A stretch of DNA of 64,000 bases from Panonychus citri. Taxonomy: Eukaryota > Arthropoda > Arachnida > Trombidiformes > Tetranychidae. Where the stretch lies: the NCBI RefSeq assembly GCF_014898815.1, contig NW_026515541.1:1302001-1366000 (forward strand), written 5' to 3'. The translations under genes and the position numbers were made by a program. The stretch's first letter is position 1. Every line of letters starts with the position of its first letter. Shown piece after piece: positions 26,767-35,165 of this stretch. Under the pieces are notes generated by a model that worked only from the letters and a program-made list of their open reading frames with translations, did no database searches and was not told where the DNA came from.

Positions 26767-27732
26767 TTCCAAGTCCAATGAACCATGAAATTCAATGGGA
26801 GATGAAATAAAGAAAAGGAGAAATTCTTTACATTCTCAATGGGCATTTTCTCACTCAATTGTTATTCTATCGACATGACGATAATCATCATGATCATCAT
26901 TAAGTGTATCATGATGATTATCTGCATACAAATATCATTAATGCTGAATAAACAAATGGTTTGATTGTTTCGAGTAAAAAAAATCAAGACGAGTCCAATT
27001 GCAAATTGGTTAAAGGTAATTACATGTTGGTGGTTTAATTGTTATTAATTAGTTGCTTGTAAAGTTAGTGTATCATGAACATCATGGTCAATGAGATTAA
27101 TTGTACCAATGAATTAACTTTGTTATTGTTTCTGTTTTCCTATTGTATTGTTCATTGGTAATGAACATTCAGATTTCTCATGAATAATCAATGTTACAGT
27201 ACAGAATTTTTGATTCATTTTCCTTTTACAGTTGAAGATTAATATTCATTCAAATTCAATGGTGATTGAAATGAACTTTCCATGATTCAAATGTAACATA
27301 GGAATTCAATTCTAAATTCAGTAGAATAGGTTTATCTTAATAATAACAATCGAATAATTAAATTAATATTTTCTCTCCCTCTCTCTCTCTCTCTCCATTG
27401 TAATTAACTGTTTTACTAATCTTTTTCTTTGGAATTATTTTTTCATGATAAACAAAGGTTCAATTGCTTTTCCTCGGAATGGATTCTGTCATGATATTAC
27501 CTGTTTTCATGGAGCAGTTTGTGTCCAGAATGGAAATATAGCCCAATGTATCTGTGATTTTAATTGTAGAAAAAATTCAACCATGGCAGGGGGAGATTCC
27601 AATGATGATTTGATGGATTATTCAGTTATCTGTGCTTCAGATTCCAATACTTACCAATCAGATTGCCAAATGAAAAGAGCCTCATGTCTCCATCAAACTG
27701 ATATTCTTGTTATTCACAAAGGTCCATGTTAA
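9520..27732 (+). CDS. AGRN: Agrin-like secreted matrix protein, 3' part of gene (join of seven exons)
   Basis: Exons: 9770-10341 (correct start seen in the duplicated copy at 9520), 13966-14175, 16801-17782, 22288-22389, 23009-23164, 25012-25146 and 27458-27732. All introns are GT-AG and phase 1. In order they encode two, one and two follistatin/Kazal modules, a short linker with the FGCC motif, two laminin-EGF modules and one more Kazal module. The order Kazal, YGCC-type linker, LE, LE, Kazal is that of vertebrate agrin around its eighth and ninth follistatin modules. The known agrin role is an extracellular heparan-sulfate proteoglycan of basement membranes. Here the frame ends at the last Kazal module, so SEA, EGF and laminin-G domains, which bind LRP4 and dystroglycan, are not present. 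Several exons contain one-base frame slips (see exon entries). The 5' end is outside the window or unseen. Confidence 0.8.
9770..10341 (+). CDS. AGRN: Agrin-like exon: two follistatin/Kazal modules
   Basis: The exon follows acceptor CAATTTAAG and ends at donor GTAAGT after 'EGPC'. It encodes two cysteine-rich modules with the Kazal signatures ICGSDNKTYFSEC and VCGSDGITYTSQC, joined by a Ser/Pro/His-rich linker. The exon is 572 bases long, one short of the multiple of three that the phase-1 pattern demands. The missing base is at about 9776: the duplicated copy at 9520 reads GPCESLRC in frame, while this copy lacks one base there. The rest of the exon is open throughout. Confidence 0.88.
10342..13965 (+). 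other. Intron of the agrin-like gene
   Basis: A phase-1 GT-AG intron of about 3.6 kb (donor CGTAAGTATT, acceptor TTTAATCCAG). It contains a (CT)n run at 10629-10666, ATGATG-type tracts and otherwise nothing recognisable. Short open frames inside it are AT-rich low-complexity noise. Confidence 0.8.
10629..10666. repeat. (CT)n microsatellite
   Basis: A pure CT run of about 38 bases inside an agrin-like intron. Confidence 0.97.
13966..14175 (+). CDS. AGRN: Agrin-like exon: one follistatin/Kazal module
   Basis: The 210-base exon is not covered by a long open reading frame but reads cleanly in phase 1 between acceptor TTTAATCCAG and donor GTAAGT. It starts with the follistatin N-lobe (LTCSHYAVCEID) and continues to the Kazal core PVCGSNGRNYESECELQMASC, ending at HHGSC. 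Cysteine spacing matches the other modules of the gene. No frame slip is seen in this exon. Confidence 0.9.
14176..16800 (+). other. Intron of the agrin-like gene
   Basis: About 2.6 kb, phase 1, donor GTAAGTAATC and acceptor ATACTAACAG. It has a (CT)n run at 14382-14426 and dense ATT/AAT/ATG low-complexity sequence. A 100-codon open frame at 15711-16013 consists of Ile, Phe, His and Gln runs and is not considered a gene. Confidence 0.8.
14382..14426. repeat. (CT)n microsatellite
   Basis: A pure CT run of about 45 bases in an agrin-like intron. Confidence 0.97.
16801..17782 (+). CDS. AGRN: Agrin-like exon: two follistatin/Kazal modules with a His-rich linker, frame broken
   Basis: Acceptor ATACTAACAG restores phase 1, and the exon ends at donor GTAAGT. 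The first module carries PVCGDDGITYANQCELRQSSC. It is followed by a Ser/Asn/His-rich linker and a second module with LLCLFGASCQYN and SICGSDGQYYDNEC. The reading frame changes near 17209, 17510, 17606, 17660 and 17745, alternating between two frames, and the third frame is never needed. Cysteines and Kazal residues continue across the changes (for example QESCNQQ after the slip at 17660). The exon length is off by one from a multiple of three. Sequencing slips are the simplest reading; a decayed exon is the alternative. Confidence 0.78.
18682..18700. repeat. Small perfect inverted repeat
   Basis: Arms AAATACTC and GAGTATTT are separated by AAA. Location is intronic and no function is indicated. 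Confidence 0.8.
21531..21571. repeat. (AG)n microsatellite
   Basis: A pure AG run of about 41 bases in an agrin-like intron. Confidence 0.97.
22288..22389 (+). CDS. AGRN: Agrin-like exon: FGCC linker between Kazal and laminin-EGF modules
   Basis: A 102-base phase-1 exon between CTTCTCCAG and GTAAGTGTCC. It encodes KCESSEFGCCLDGQTQALG followed by SDYLGCP. Vertebrate agrin has the same kind of segment (C-x3-YGCC-x-D, ending in GCP) immediately before its laminin-EGF modules. This is the most specific evidence that the gene is agrin rather than another Kazal-repeat protein. No frame slip is seen. Confidence 0.88.
22390..23008 (+). other. Intron of the agrin-like gene
   Basis: About 0.6 kb, donor GTAAGTGTCC and acceptor TTCCATTAG, AT-rich with nothing further recognisable. 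Confidence 0.8.
23009..23164 (+). CDS. AGRN: Agrin-like exon: laminin-EGF module 1, frame broken
   Basis: A 156-base exon between TTCCATTAG and GTAAGT. Read piecewise it gives RCFCNRRGSIGSN, then DPVTRQCRCKPGL, then GLKCNRCEADFWG and finally GQGQDGC. These pieces align in order with the first laminin-EGF module of vertebrate agrin. Joining them needs one missing base at each of about 23048, 23090 and 23128. All three fall in short homopolymers (TT, GGG, GGGGG expected). Because the net change is three bases, exon phase is preserved. Confidence 0.82.
23165..25011 (+). other. Intron of the agrin-like gene
   Basis: About 1.8 kb, containing a long (CT)n run at 23600-23655. The small open frames at 24296 and 24918 are not supported; the second only overlaps the next exon. 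Confidence 0.78.
23600..23655. repeat. (CT)n microsatellite
   Basis: A pure CT run of about 56 bases, the longest dinucleotide run in the window. Confidence 0.97.
25012..25146 (+). CDS. AGRN: Agrin-like exon: laminin-EGF module 2, frame broken
   Basis: A 135-base exon from acceptor TTTCTTTAG to donor GTAAGT. Piecewise it reads CNCNKFGSVQ, DCEQTTGKCVCIP, IKGPKCDICPQ and LGLHGCTH, matching the second laminin-EGF module of agrin (human has DCEQMTGLCSC in the equivalent place). One base is missing at about 25042, 25083 and 25120, each in a homopolymer (AAA, GG, TTT expected). Exon length stays a multiple of three because three bases are lost in total. Confidence 0.82.
25147..27457 (+). other. 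Intron of the agrin-like gene
   Basis: About 2.3 kb, donor GTAAGTTTCA and acceptor AACAAAG. It contains a (GA)n run at 26729-26762 and T-rich tracts. No further exon was recognised. Confidence 0.75.
26729..26762. repeat. (GA)n microsatellite
   Basis: A GA run of about 34 bases in an agrin-like intron. Confidence 0.95.
27458..27732 (+). CDS. AGRN: Agrin-like terminal exon: last Kazal module, then stop
   Basis: The exon begins in phase 1 (G|GT, Gly) after AACAAAG and reads without interruption to TAA. It encodes a follistatin N-lobe (ITCFHGAVCVQNGN) and a Kazal core with ICASDSNTYQSDCQMKRASC, ending KGPC-stop. The usual CGSDG is changed to CASDS, a mild divergence. The stop falls right after the final Kazal cysteine, where vertebrate agrin continues into SEA and laminin-G domains. 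A weak alternative donor (AAAG|GTCCAT) sits in phase 1 just before the stop, at the position where another exon of this gene begins. A spliced continuation is therefore not fully excluded. Confidence 0.85.
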
Positions 27733-27838
27733 CAGTTTTACACCATAGGAAAGGAAAAATTAGTCAACAAAATTGGAAATTCAACTTTTGTTCTGCTTCC
27801 ATTTCATTTTTTATTCTGGAAAATTTGAAACTACTTCA

Positions 27839-27891
27839 GGGTGAATTCTAACCGTCCAATGTTGGGCTCAAAGGCTATTCGGTATTCACCC
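27839..27891 (+). repeat. Inverted repeat in the probable 3' UTR of the agrin-like gene
   Basis: Arms GGGTGAAT (27839-27846) and ATTCACCC (27884-27891) pair perfectly, and an inner ACCG/CGGT pair extends the stem after a four-base bulge. The loop is about 25 bases. It may be an RNA hairpin or a small palindromic element. Confidence 0.6.
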
Positions 27892-28206
27892 CAAATTTTC
27901 AACTTTACCACTGAAAGAAATTGAAACGAATGATAAAAACTCACAATTCGTTTCTTCATCCTGATATAATCTCTTTAATCATGTATCCTAATCACCAACA
28001 TCTATTTATTACCATGTTAATAATCATCAATCTCTGGAGTTCTCTATCTCTCTCTCTCTCAGTCTTTTCTTTTTCTTATTCCAAAAGAAATGCAACAGAT
28101 CAAATACTCGATTCTGAATGTGTGATATTTTCATCAACCTTTTGCTGTTTTCTCTTCCCATGCATTTCATTTAGAACTGTTGTTGTGTTCTCTGTCTTTT
28201 TTTAAG

Positions 28207-28212
28207 AATAAA
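28207..28212 (+). promoter_or_regulatory. Candidate poly(A) signal, agrin-like gene
   Basis: AATAAA lies about 475 bases after the stop codon, on the coding strand and before the convergent GBF1 gene. Confidence 0.45.
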
Positions 28213-28499
28213 ACAATTTCGAAAAATATAATTACAATTCTACTTCGTTGGTACATTTATTTTATCTCTTTCTATTTAAACAAATTCAAATTTCTTGGAG
28301 TAGATCAAACTTCCGATTGGAATGAAACGCATTTCGTTTATCTTCTCACTTTAATTGTGATTTTTTTATATTAATTTTCTTTTACATTAATAGTAATGTA
28401 ATAAGAACTTTTTTTAGTTTTTTAGCCATAACAATTATATTGGTAATAATAATAGGAAAATTGAATAAGACTCTTTCTGTTTTATACAAATCAACTGAG

Positions 28500-28505
28500 T
28501 TTATT
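28500..28505 (-). promoter_or_regulatory. Candidate poly(A) signal, GBF1
   Basis: AATAAA on the minus strand (TTTATT on plus) sits directly after the stop codon of the frame that carries the conserved GBF1 C-terminal residues. This supports ending GBF1 at 28512. Confidence 0.5.
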
Positions 28506-28511
28506 GTTCAA

Positions 28512-30243
28512 CTATCGGCTGATGTAGAGTAGGAAGATGTGGTTGTTGCTGCAACGTTGGTGAATGTAATTGTTGTGGTGGAAATTGTTGGTTTTGTTGT
28601 TGTTGTTGTTGTTGTTGTTGTTGATGCTGTTGTGGTTGTGGTTGTGGGGTGTGGTTTGTTGAGGTGGATTTTCTGGTTCTGGTGCTGGAAGAGGTGGCGG
28701 TGGTGGCGATGGCATGATTTCCTCTTTAAGATTGGGTAAGAAACAGTGAATACGATCCCATGTGATCGATGCGAGTAGAATTGAAACAATTTGCTGTGTC
28801 CATAACTAGAAGCATATTTTTCAACGATTCGGGAATAGACTCTTTAACCAGGTCAGTTTGCATCTCGGCTTTCATGTATTTATCCATAAAGTCCAAGATG
28901 GTCAACCAAAGAGCTGTGAAAGTGGGTAAATCCAGGAGAGGTTGAAGATGTTGAAGGAAAACTTTACAGAGTAAATTAGTTGCTCTCATTCGAGTCTCAT
29001 CCATGCCCACAGGATCCCGGGTATTTAATGGTTCTAATAGTTTGGCCAACAAAGGAAATAGAACCTTATTGAAGCAACTTTCCCACTGGTGGGCATTTAG
29101 GATTCTCATATCGTGATTTAGAAGGGCTCGTTGAAGAAAGGTAAGTGCACAGGTACGAACCGGCCTACGGGAATCACAGCAAAGTAGTGCCATCCCTTGG
29201 AGAAGGGGACACCAAACAGATGACCAGAGATACTCATTGGCACCATGATCACTGGCGATACCAGCGTTTAGATGAAGATGATGCATTAAATCAAGTAACT
29301 TTAATGAACATGATTCAGTAAATGAAGTTAATTTTTGCTTATTAATCTCCTCTCCTTCTGAAATACCCTCCATTAAATTGCTAAACTCTTCATCTGAATC
29401 ACTATAAGCCCCACTTGAACCAATCGCTGAGGTGTTACGACGATTGGATAGAGATCGATTGGAAGATCGTGATGATGATGATAATTGACCAGTTCTTTGT
29501 CCACTATTATGATAAGATGTACTTCGTTTCAAATTATGATGATGATGATGATGATGGGAATGATGACCATGATTATAAATAGAATTCATTTTAATCGAAG
29601 CTTCAACAAATTTTCTCAATGTATCAATGGCCATTTGAGTAACGGAACCACTAAAATCATCAATCTCTTGACCATTTGACTTAATCAAATTTTTGGGTAA
29701 AATTTCACGAATAATCAAAGTTAAGATTTCGGTACATCTCTCATATGCTGTTAAATCCATGATAGAGTAAACACTTCCTTTACCAGTTCCTATCGAATCA
29801 CCAGTCATCAGTTTATATGGATTACCTCCACCTAATCCTAATCCACCACTTCCACTTCCGTCTGAATTAATTGACTCTAAGCTACCTGATTTATGCGAAG
29901 CTTGTAAATTAATTTCAGAATCTGAAGTATAACCACGACCGGGAAGGGAAGATAAAGATGATGATGATTCTTTCATTAGATTACGTGGATTAATTTCCTC
30001 ATTATCACTTTGAACATTAATCGATTCAACTGATCCCACTCCTCCTTTACTTGTAATTAATCCCGAAGGTCTATAACCAATACCAACATAGAGTAAAGTA
30101 TCAAATATTAATCTCCAACTTTCCACATTGACTAGTGATGAATGAATATGGGTAATAAAGGAATGCAAAGCCATCGCTGTGTAATATTTTTGGAAAACTT
30201 TCGGCTCAAAGGTTGTTAACATGAGCTGAATTAATTGATAAAT
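28512..30243 (-). CDS. GBF1: GBF1 exon 4: C-terminal HDS regions and Pro/Asn-rich tail
   Basis: It starts after acceptor TTCCAATAG with IYQLIQLMLTTFEP. The uninterrupted frame stops at 28726, but one base earlier in phase the sequence reads ITWDRIHCFLPNLKEE, equal to human ITWERIDCFLPHLRDE. It then runs through a Pro-rich and an Asn/His-rich tail to a stop at 28512. The slip lies at about 28767-28775. The tail is low-complexity and its exact length is uncertain. Confidence 0.85.
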
Positions 30244-33200
30244 CTATTGGAATAATAATGATGAAAGAAATGATAATATTCACAAATTAGTATCATAAAT
30301 CACCATTAATTGATTGTAAATCACTCACTTGTCCACTGAAAGCATCCGGTCTTGGACTGAATCTAATTGCTAATCTGAAGATTGCTGAAATATATCTTTC
30401 AGCAAATAGTTCACTGTGATTACAGATTTTTGATATTCTTTGAAGGTAAGATTGAAGATGAGGCCAAAAAACGGAAGCTCGATCCCTAGAACGATGTTGA
30501 ATATAAAATATAAAATATTAGAAAATTTGATTGTTCATTATTGATGAGAACAATGTTGTTAAATTGTTCAATTTACGAATGATAAATTACCTATTAGAAA
30601 GGATAATTTGTAATAACATTTCAAGTCTAAATGCTTCCACATCATCACCGTCTTCATCTTCCAATTCAATTTCAGCGTTAATTAAAGCTCTAATTAGTTC
30701 AACCAATGAATCAGTGTGTAGAAATTTTGATTCCTCAATTATGGACAATGGTTTACAGTAACATTTAATTACTTCAATTGATTGTGAGGCACAATCATAA
30801 TCACCAGAATCTTTTAAATTTGAACCATTAAATCCAGTTGAATATCCATCTGATTGATTACTTGTTTCCTCTTGATTACCAGCAAAATAAGAGTAAAAAG
30901 ATGATAGGAAATTAGATGAACCCTCATTTGCACTTTTATTTATCGGTTTAGGTTTTTCTTTCCTCTTCATGGCGATACGTTTACCCCCGAGGGCAAAATC
31001 TTCAAACTCCAACGATTCCTCCAAAAATTTGGCAATAAACCAATTCAATATCATTTTAACAATCTCAATCCATGCTGATCGTATCTCGTTAACATAATCA
31101 CGGGCAATTTTAAATAAACACTGAGCGGCTAGTTGACTTTTCTGTGAGGCCAAGGGACTTGTCGGTCCACCGGCAGAGTTAATTGTAAATTTACACAGGC
31201 TACTAATCAAATTATCAAGGTGTCCATATTTAGCACAAAGCAGGGCACAAACGGTGAAACCTTGGCCTAAAATTTTACGAGTTAAAACTGAATTTTGGTG
31301 AACGTTAATCTTATCAAAAACAAAGGTCATCGCTGATAAAACGGGTCCCCAAAGGATCTTGAAAATTGGCCCATTCATTAAAGATAATTGTAAACATCGA
31401 TCTTCATCCCGAATAATTGAATTATCTGACGATAATCCTTCTTGAGATGATGATGATGTTGTTGTTGTTGTTTTTAATTCAGTTGCAAACCAATAAGTTC
31501 CTGAATCGGTTTCACTACGACGAAGTAAACATTTCCAGAGATACTTTTCTCTGACGATTCCATGCTGCTCGGCAGGCATAACAATCTCATTGTTTTTAAT
31601 TGTTATATAAATATCACGAAGTAGATTAGGGTCAAAATCTTGTTTACCGTTAACCTTTCGTAACATACTGATAAACTCTTCGCAGGTCATTGGTTCCTTT
31701 TGTTTTTTGGCATTTGCGTTATGATGTTCAACGTTTAACATAATTATAGCATAAGCTAAACTGAAGGCAGCGTCTTCATCGACAAAAGGTTCATCATTTG
31801 ATTCAAACCAATGGTGCGCAAATTGTTCAAGAACTAGAGAGATCAACGGAGATTCACCGGGTAATCTGAATGATTCCAAATAGAGACGGAGAGCTTCATC
31901 GATTCGTAAATCTTTAAATTGAAAGGATTTGACGAAAGCCTCGAGAACGATAAGATTTTTCTTATTGGCCAAATATTCACCGATTTGTTTCTTATCGAGT
32001 CGGGAATTGTCTCTAATAAAGTTGACAATATCTTTCTCATCGGTGATTAATTTATGTTCTTGGAGAAAATTAATCCCTTTGATTGGTTTAGCGTTAAATT
32101 GTTCCGATGCCATCCAAAGAAGTTTCTTTTTCTGTTTTAATTGTTCAATTTCTGATATACTTTTGGGAAGATATAAAACTGTTGGTTTCCGTCGGGTGAT
32201 CACTGGAATTACTTCTGGATCTTCATTTTTCTCAGATGGTGGTGAAGGTTTAACGGGTGAAAGGTCACCCTCATCTCGGACAACTACAATTTCAGTTAAT
32301 GGTTCCTCGAAAGAGTTTGTTTCCATTGTGTTTAACGAGTTAACGATTCCCAGGTCAATATGTTGGGGAGAATTTGAGTTTACATCGCCAATATCGATAC
32401 TCTCACTTGGTTCACCGGGGATAATTTTTTGCTCGTTTACTCTTGAAACTGCTCGAATAAATTGTAACACCTCAACATCGGCATATTTAAGGACCATTTC
32501 ATTTGATTTTAATTCGACCCTTTGTAAGCTTCGTAAACAGACCAGGAGAGTGTAAAGTGAAGTCCTTTGGATGGTGGAAAAAGTTGCAGGATTGGGCTGT
32601 AAGGGATTACCACCGCTTCCACCACCACCACCTCCCATTCCAGGGTAGGTTAGGGCAGGGGTGAAACAATTTTTCGATAAAAGGTTAAGAACATCTTCCA
32701 ATAAATTGGATGCATAAGGATCACAGTCAAAATTGATGAACATCTCATGACAAAGGTGGGGAATATGTTGAAAGAATGAATATAAACTGTCCAATGCAAT
32801 CTCCCTAAATTCAGTTGGTGAATTACTGGTAACAATTATGTCCATTAGACGAACAATTAAAGCCTCTAATTGATATTTCAAGTGAATTCGGTGATATTTA
32901 AATATTATAAATGATAACCATATGGATGAATAGAAAGGTGTAAGATGTTTATCATGTTGTAAAAGCTAAATGAAGAGAGAGAGAGAGAGAGAAATAAATT
33001 AGATTATTCTGATTGATTGGGATAATTGGTAAATTAAGTCAATCGTTGGGGTTTAATTTTCTTACCAATAAAAGGTTCCAACATAATTCATTTTTAACTA
33101 TAGCAAGGAGACATTGTTTATTTCCTATCTCATCTACCGCTGTCTCAAAGGCAACCGTTAATAGATTAAGGCCAACGTTGACACTTGCATCGGTATTGTT

Positions 33201-34671
33201 ACTTTCGGGAAGTGGATTGATTAATGATGTTAGGTAGGTTAATAGTTCGTGAATACAGACAAGGTCATAATTTTTACGTCCCAATTTACGGGAGAAAATA
33301 TCACCAGCCCTTGGAATTGAAGTATCTTCAGAAAATTTGATCCCATGTCTATTAACAAACTCTGATGTTCCTGCTGGTTGTTGATGACCAGATGATGATG
33401 ATGTTGGTTGATTAACCGATTCTGTCGTAGTGGTTGTTGTTGTTGTTGTTAACGGGGGTGATGATGATGATGTTGGTATTGTTGTTGTTGTTGGTGGTGG
33501 TGGTGTTGTTGTTGTTCCTGATGATGGTGATGCTACTGGAGATGGAGCAATAGATGTTGTTGATTGTGTTGGTTGAGATTGTGAAACTGTTGATGTTGTT
33601 GTTGATTTAATTTGATGTTGTTCATTTGATTTGTTGACTATTTTACGATTTGTAGCAAGTGTTGGAAATTTAACTGGACCCGAAATTTTAACAACAGTTC
33701 CATACCCTGGAGAGATATCATCAAATTCATGGATTCGACTGAACAAAACTCGACACATATCCATTAGAGCTTGTTCGGAGGTTCGACGTAATTGTTCACT
33801 TAATCGGGACTCGAAAGCAATTCTGAAACACGATTGCATAATCTCACAAACGGTATCATTGGTAATCGACTTGAAACCTCTGACAATTATTTCTCGAAGA
33901 GCGGTAAGTATCCTCATTAGAACAATTTTATCATTGGCAGTGTCGGTGGCCACAAAACGAGCCTTTATAATAGAATCACCAACTAATTGAGCTGATCCCA
34001 TTTCCTCTGTTGGATCAATTATACCATTGTGAAGAAATTTAATCAATGATTGTAATGCTAAATCGGTAATTGGTCCACTTATATCAGGATCTTTGATCAC
34101 CTCACAAAAAGGTAAAAGATAGGAAACATCGGTTAAAGGATTTAAATTTCGAACCAATTTCTCTTTCAGCTTTTTTAACCCATAATATGCTGCGCTTATT
34201 GAATTGGTCAATTGTTGATTAGAACCACTGGACGATGAACCACCAAGATCATCAACAAAGGTATCTTCATCTTCCTCAGTCTCACTGGTAATCGAGGAGA
34301 TGACGGGTTTACTTGTTTTATTACTCCAAAGACGACGACCACCACCATAGGCTTGAAGATTATTACTTAACGAATAAGCTTTGCGAATATGAATCTCAAG
34401 CCTGGAAACTTCACCCATAACAATTAACCTTGCCCTTGATTCATCGATAGAAGGTAAATTACAATCAACCAGACGATTTGAGGAAGAACCATAATAATAT
34501 TGTTGACTATTTTGATGATAAAATTGCTGCTGATGCTTTTGTTGTTGTTTGTTGTTGTTGTTGTTGTTGGTAATAATATTGTGGATGATGTGGATGATTA
34601 GGTCCAATTGAAGTTGGTCTATAACCACTTGAAGGTGGAATTGCTTGATGATGATGATGATGATGATCCAT
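28512..34671 (-). CDS. GBF1: GBF1, Golgi Arf guanine-nucleotide exchange factor (join of four exons)
   Basis: Exons (complement): 34671-33066, 32965-30591, 30485-30329 and 30243-28512. The introns are 100, 105 and 85 bases. The product is about 1,955 residues; human GBF1 is about 1,860. An N-terminal DCB region and a HUS box (INFDCD, about residue 613) precede a Sec7 domain at about 812-1000. The Sec7 domain has the catalytic Glu in RLPGESP (about 906) and a MLNVEHHN motif. C-terminal HDS regions follow, with RGYTSDSE, ESCFNKVLFPLL and SLKNMLLVMDTA nearly as in human. GBF1 activates Arf1 at the ERGIC and cis-Golgi for COPI recruitment. Two one-base slips (34548-34550 and about 28767-28775) must be allowed for the full protein. 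Exons 1 and 4 are each one base longer than a whole number of codons, as this model predicts. Confidence 0.93.
30329..30485 (-). CDS. GBF1: GBF1 exon 3
   Basis: A 157-base exon not covered by a long open frame. It lies between acceptor CGTTCTAG and donor GTGAGT. It encodes DRASVFWPHLQSYLQRISKI and continues to FSPRPDAFSGQ, matching the human segment beginning DRVGCVWQTVRDHLYHL. Phase 2 to phase 0 fits both neighbours. Confidence 0.88.
30591..32965 (-). CDS. GBF1: GBF1 exon 2: HUS box and Sec7 domain
   Basis: The acceptor CTTCATTTAG places the exon start 84 bases upstream of the long open frame. The added 28 residues (LLQHDKHL to HRIHLKYQLE) match the human stretch just before KFQMEMY. Sec7 spans about 32135-31572. 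The exon ends in phase 2 with ILSN followed by AG|GTAATT. Confidence 0.9.
33066..34671 (-). CDS. GBF1: GBF1 exon 1: start, polyQ/His leader, DCB domain
   Basis: The chosen start is ATG at 34671, giving MDHHHHHHQAIPPSSGYRP, then a Gln tract. One extra A in a CAA run at 34548-34550 moves the frame to that of the conserved protein (ARLIVMGEV, GPITDLALQSLIKFL, CEIMQSCFRIAFE). An alternative upstream start at 34721 in the downstream frame would give an Ile-rich leader and is less likely. The exon also carries a Thr/Pro/Ser-rich insert and ends phase 0 at donor GTAAGA. Confidence 0.85.
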
Positions 34672-35165
34672 GATGAAAGAAAAATAATGAACAGAATTAA
34701 CAGAAGAAGAAAAAAAGACAAAAAAAAATTCCGAAAATCAAATGAATGAAATTTGTTTTTCTCTAGGAAAAAAATTCATCTCATTCCCTTAAAGTGATCA
34801 ATATAAATTTCACAGGTTAAATTCAGGAGACAAGATTTGTTTACAAAGGTGAGAACACTTATTTACAGGTAAAAAGTGTTAATTGTGGTTAAAAAAATTG
34901 TCAATTGTGAGATAATTAATTTCTACAATTAATGTTTTTAAATTCATTTTCAACACATTGAAAAGTCTGTGACACATCACAACAGGTTAAGTTGGTCGTC
35001 TCATTTTCTGCTCTTAGAATAGCCCAAGTGCTATTCTCACAGATTCTTTTCCAAAAAAAATCCATTGGATTTGTTTTCGTCTCATTGATCAACATTTCTG
35101 TTAATTGTTTGTTTCTGTTGATTGTGTTTAATTGTTTCGTTTTGTTTTTTAAATTCACTTTTCAA
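34672..35165. promoter_or_regulatory. Shared divergent promoter region of GBF1 and ECSIT
   Basis: Only about 495 bases separate the two start codons, which point away from each other. A bidirectional promoter plus both 5' UTRs should lie here. No clear TATA box or other core motif was assigned. An 80-codon minus-strand open frame inside it (34916-35158) has no recognisable features. Confidence 0.6.

Larger units (their letters stand above)
27733..28511. other. Convergent 3' region between the agrin-like gene and GBF1
   Basis: About 0.8 kb with a hairpin at 27839-27891, a short CT run and poly(A) signals for both genes. Open frames here are Ser/Phe/Leu-rich noise. The space is too small to hold the missing agrin C-terminal domains. 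Confidence 0.7.

Noticed and set aside
28508..28789. 93-codon Thr-rich minus-strand frame as the GBF1 C-terminus
   Set aside because: The other shifted frame carries ITWDRIHCFLPNLKEE, which matches GBF1; this one has no conserved residues.
31929..32555. 208-codon plus-strand frame
   Set aside because: It lies antisense within the GBF1 Sec7 exon and is a shadow of that coding sequence.
33631..33990. 119-codon plus-strand frame
   Set aside because: Antisense shadow of GBF1 exon 1 with no features of its own.
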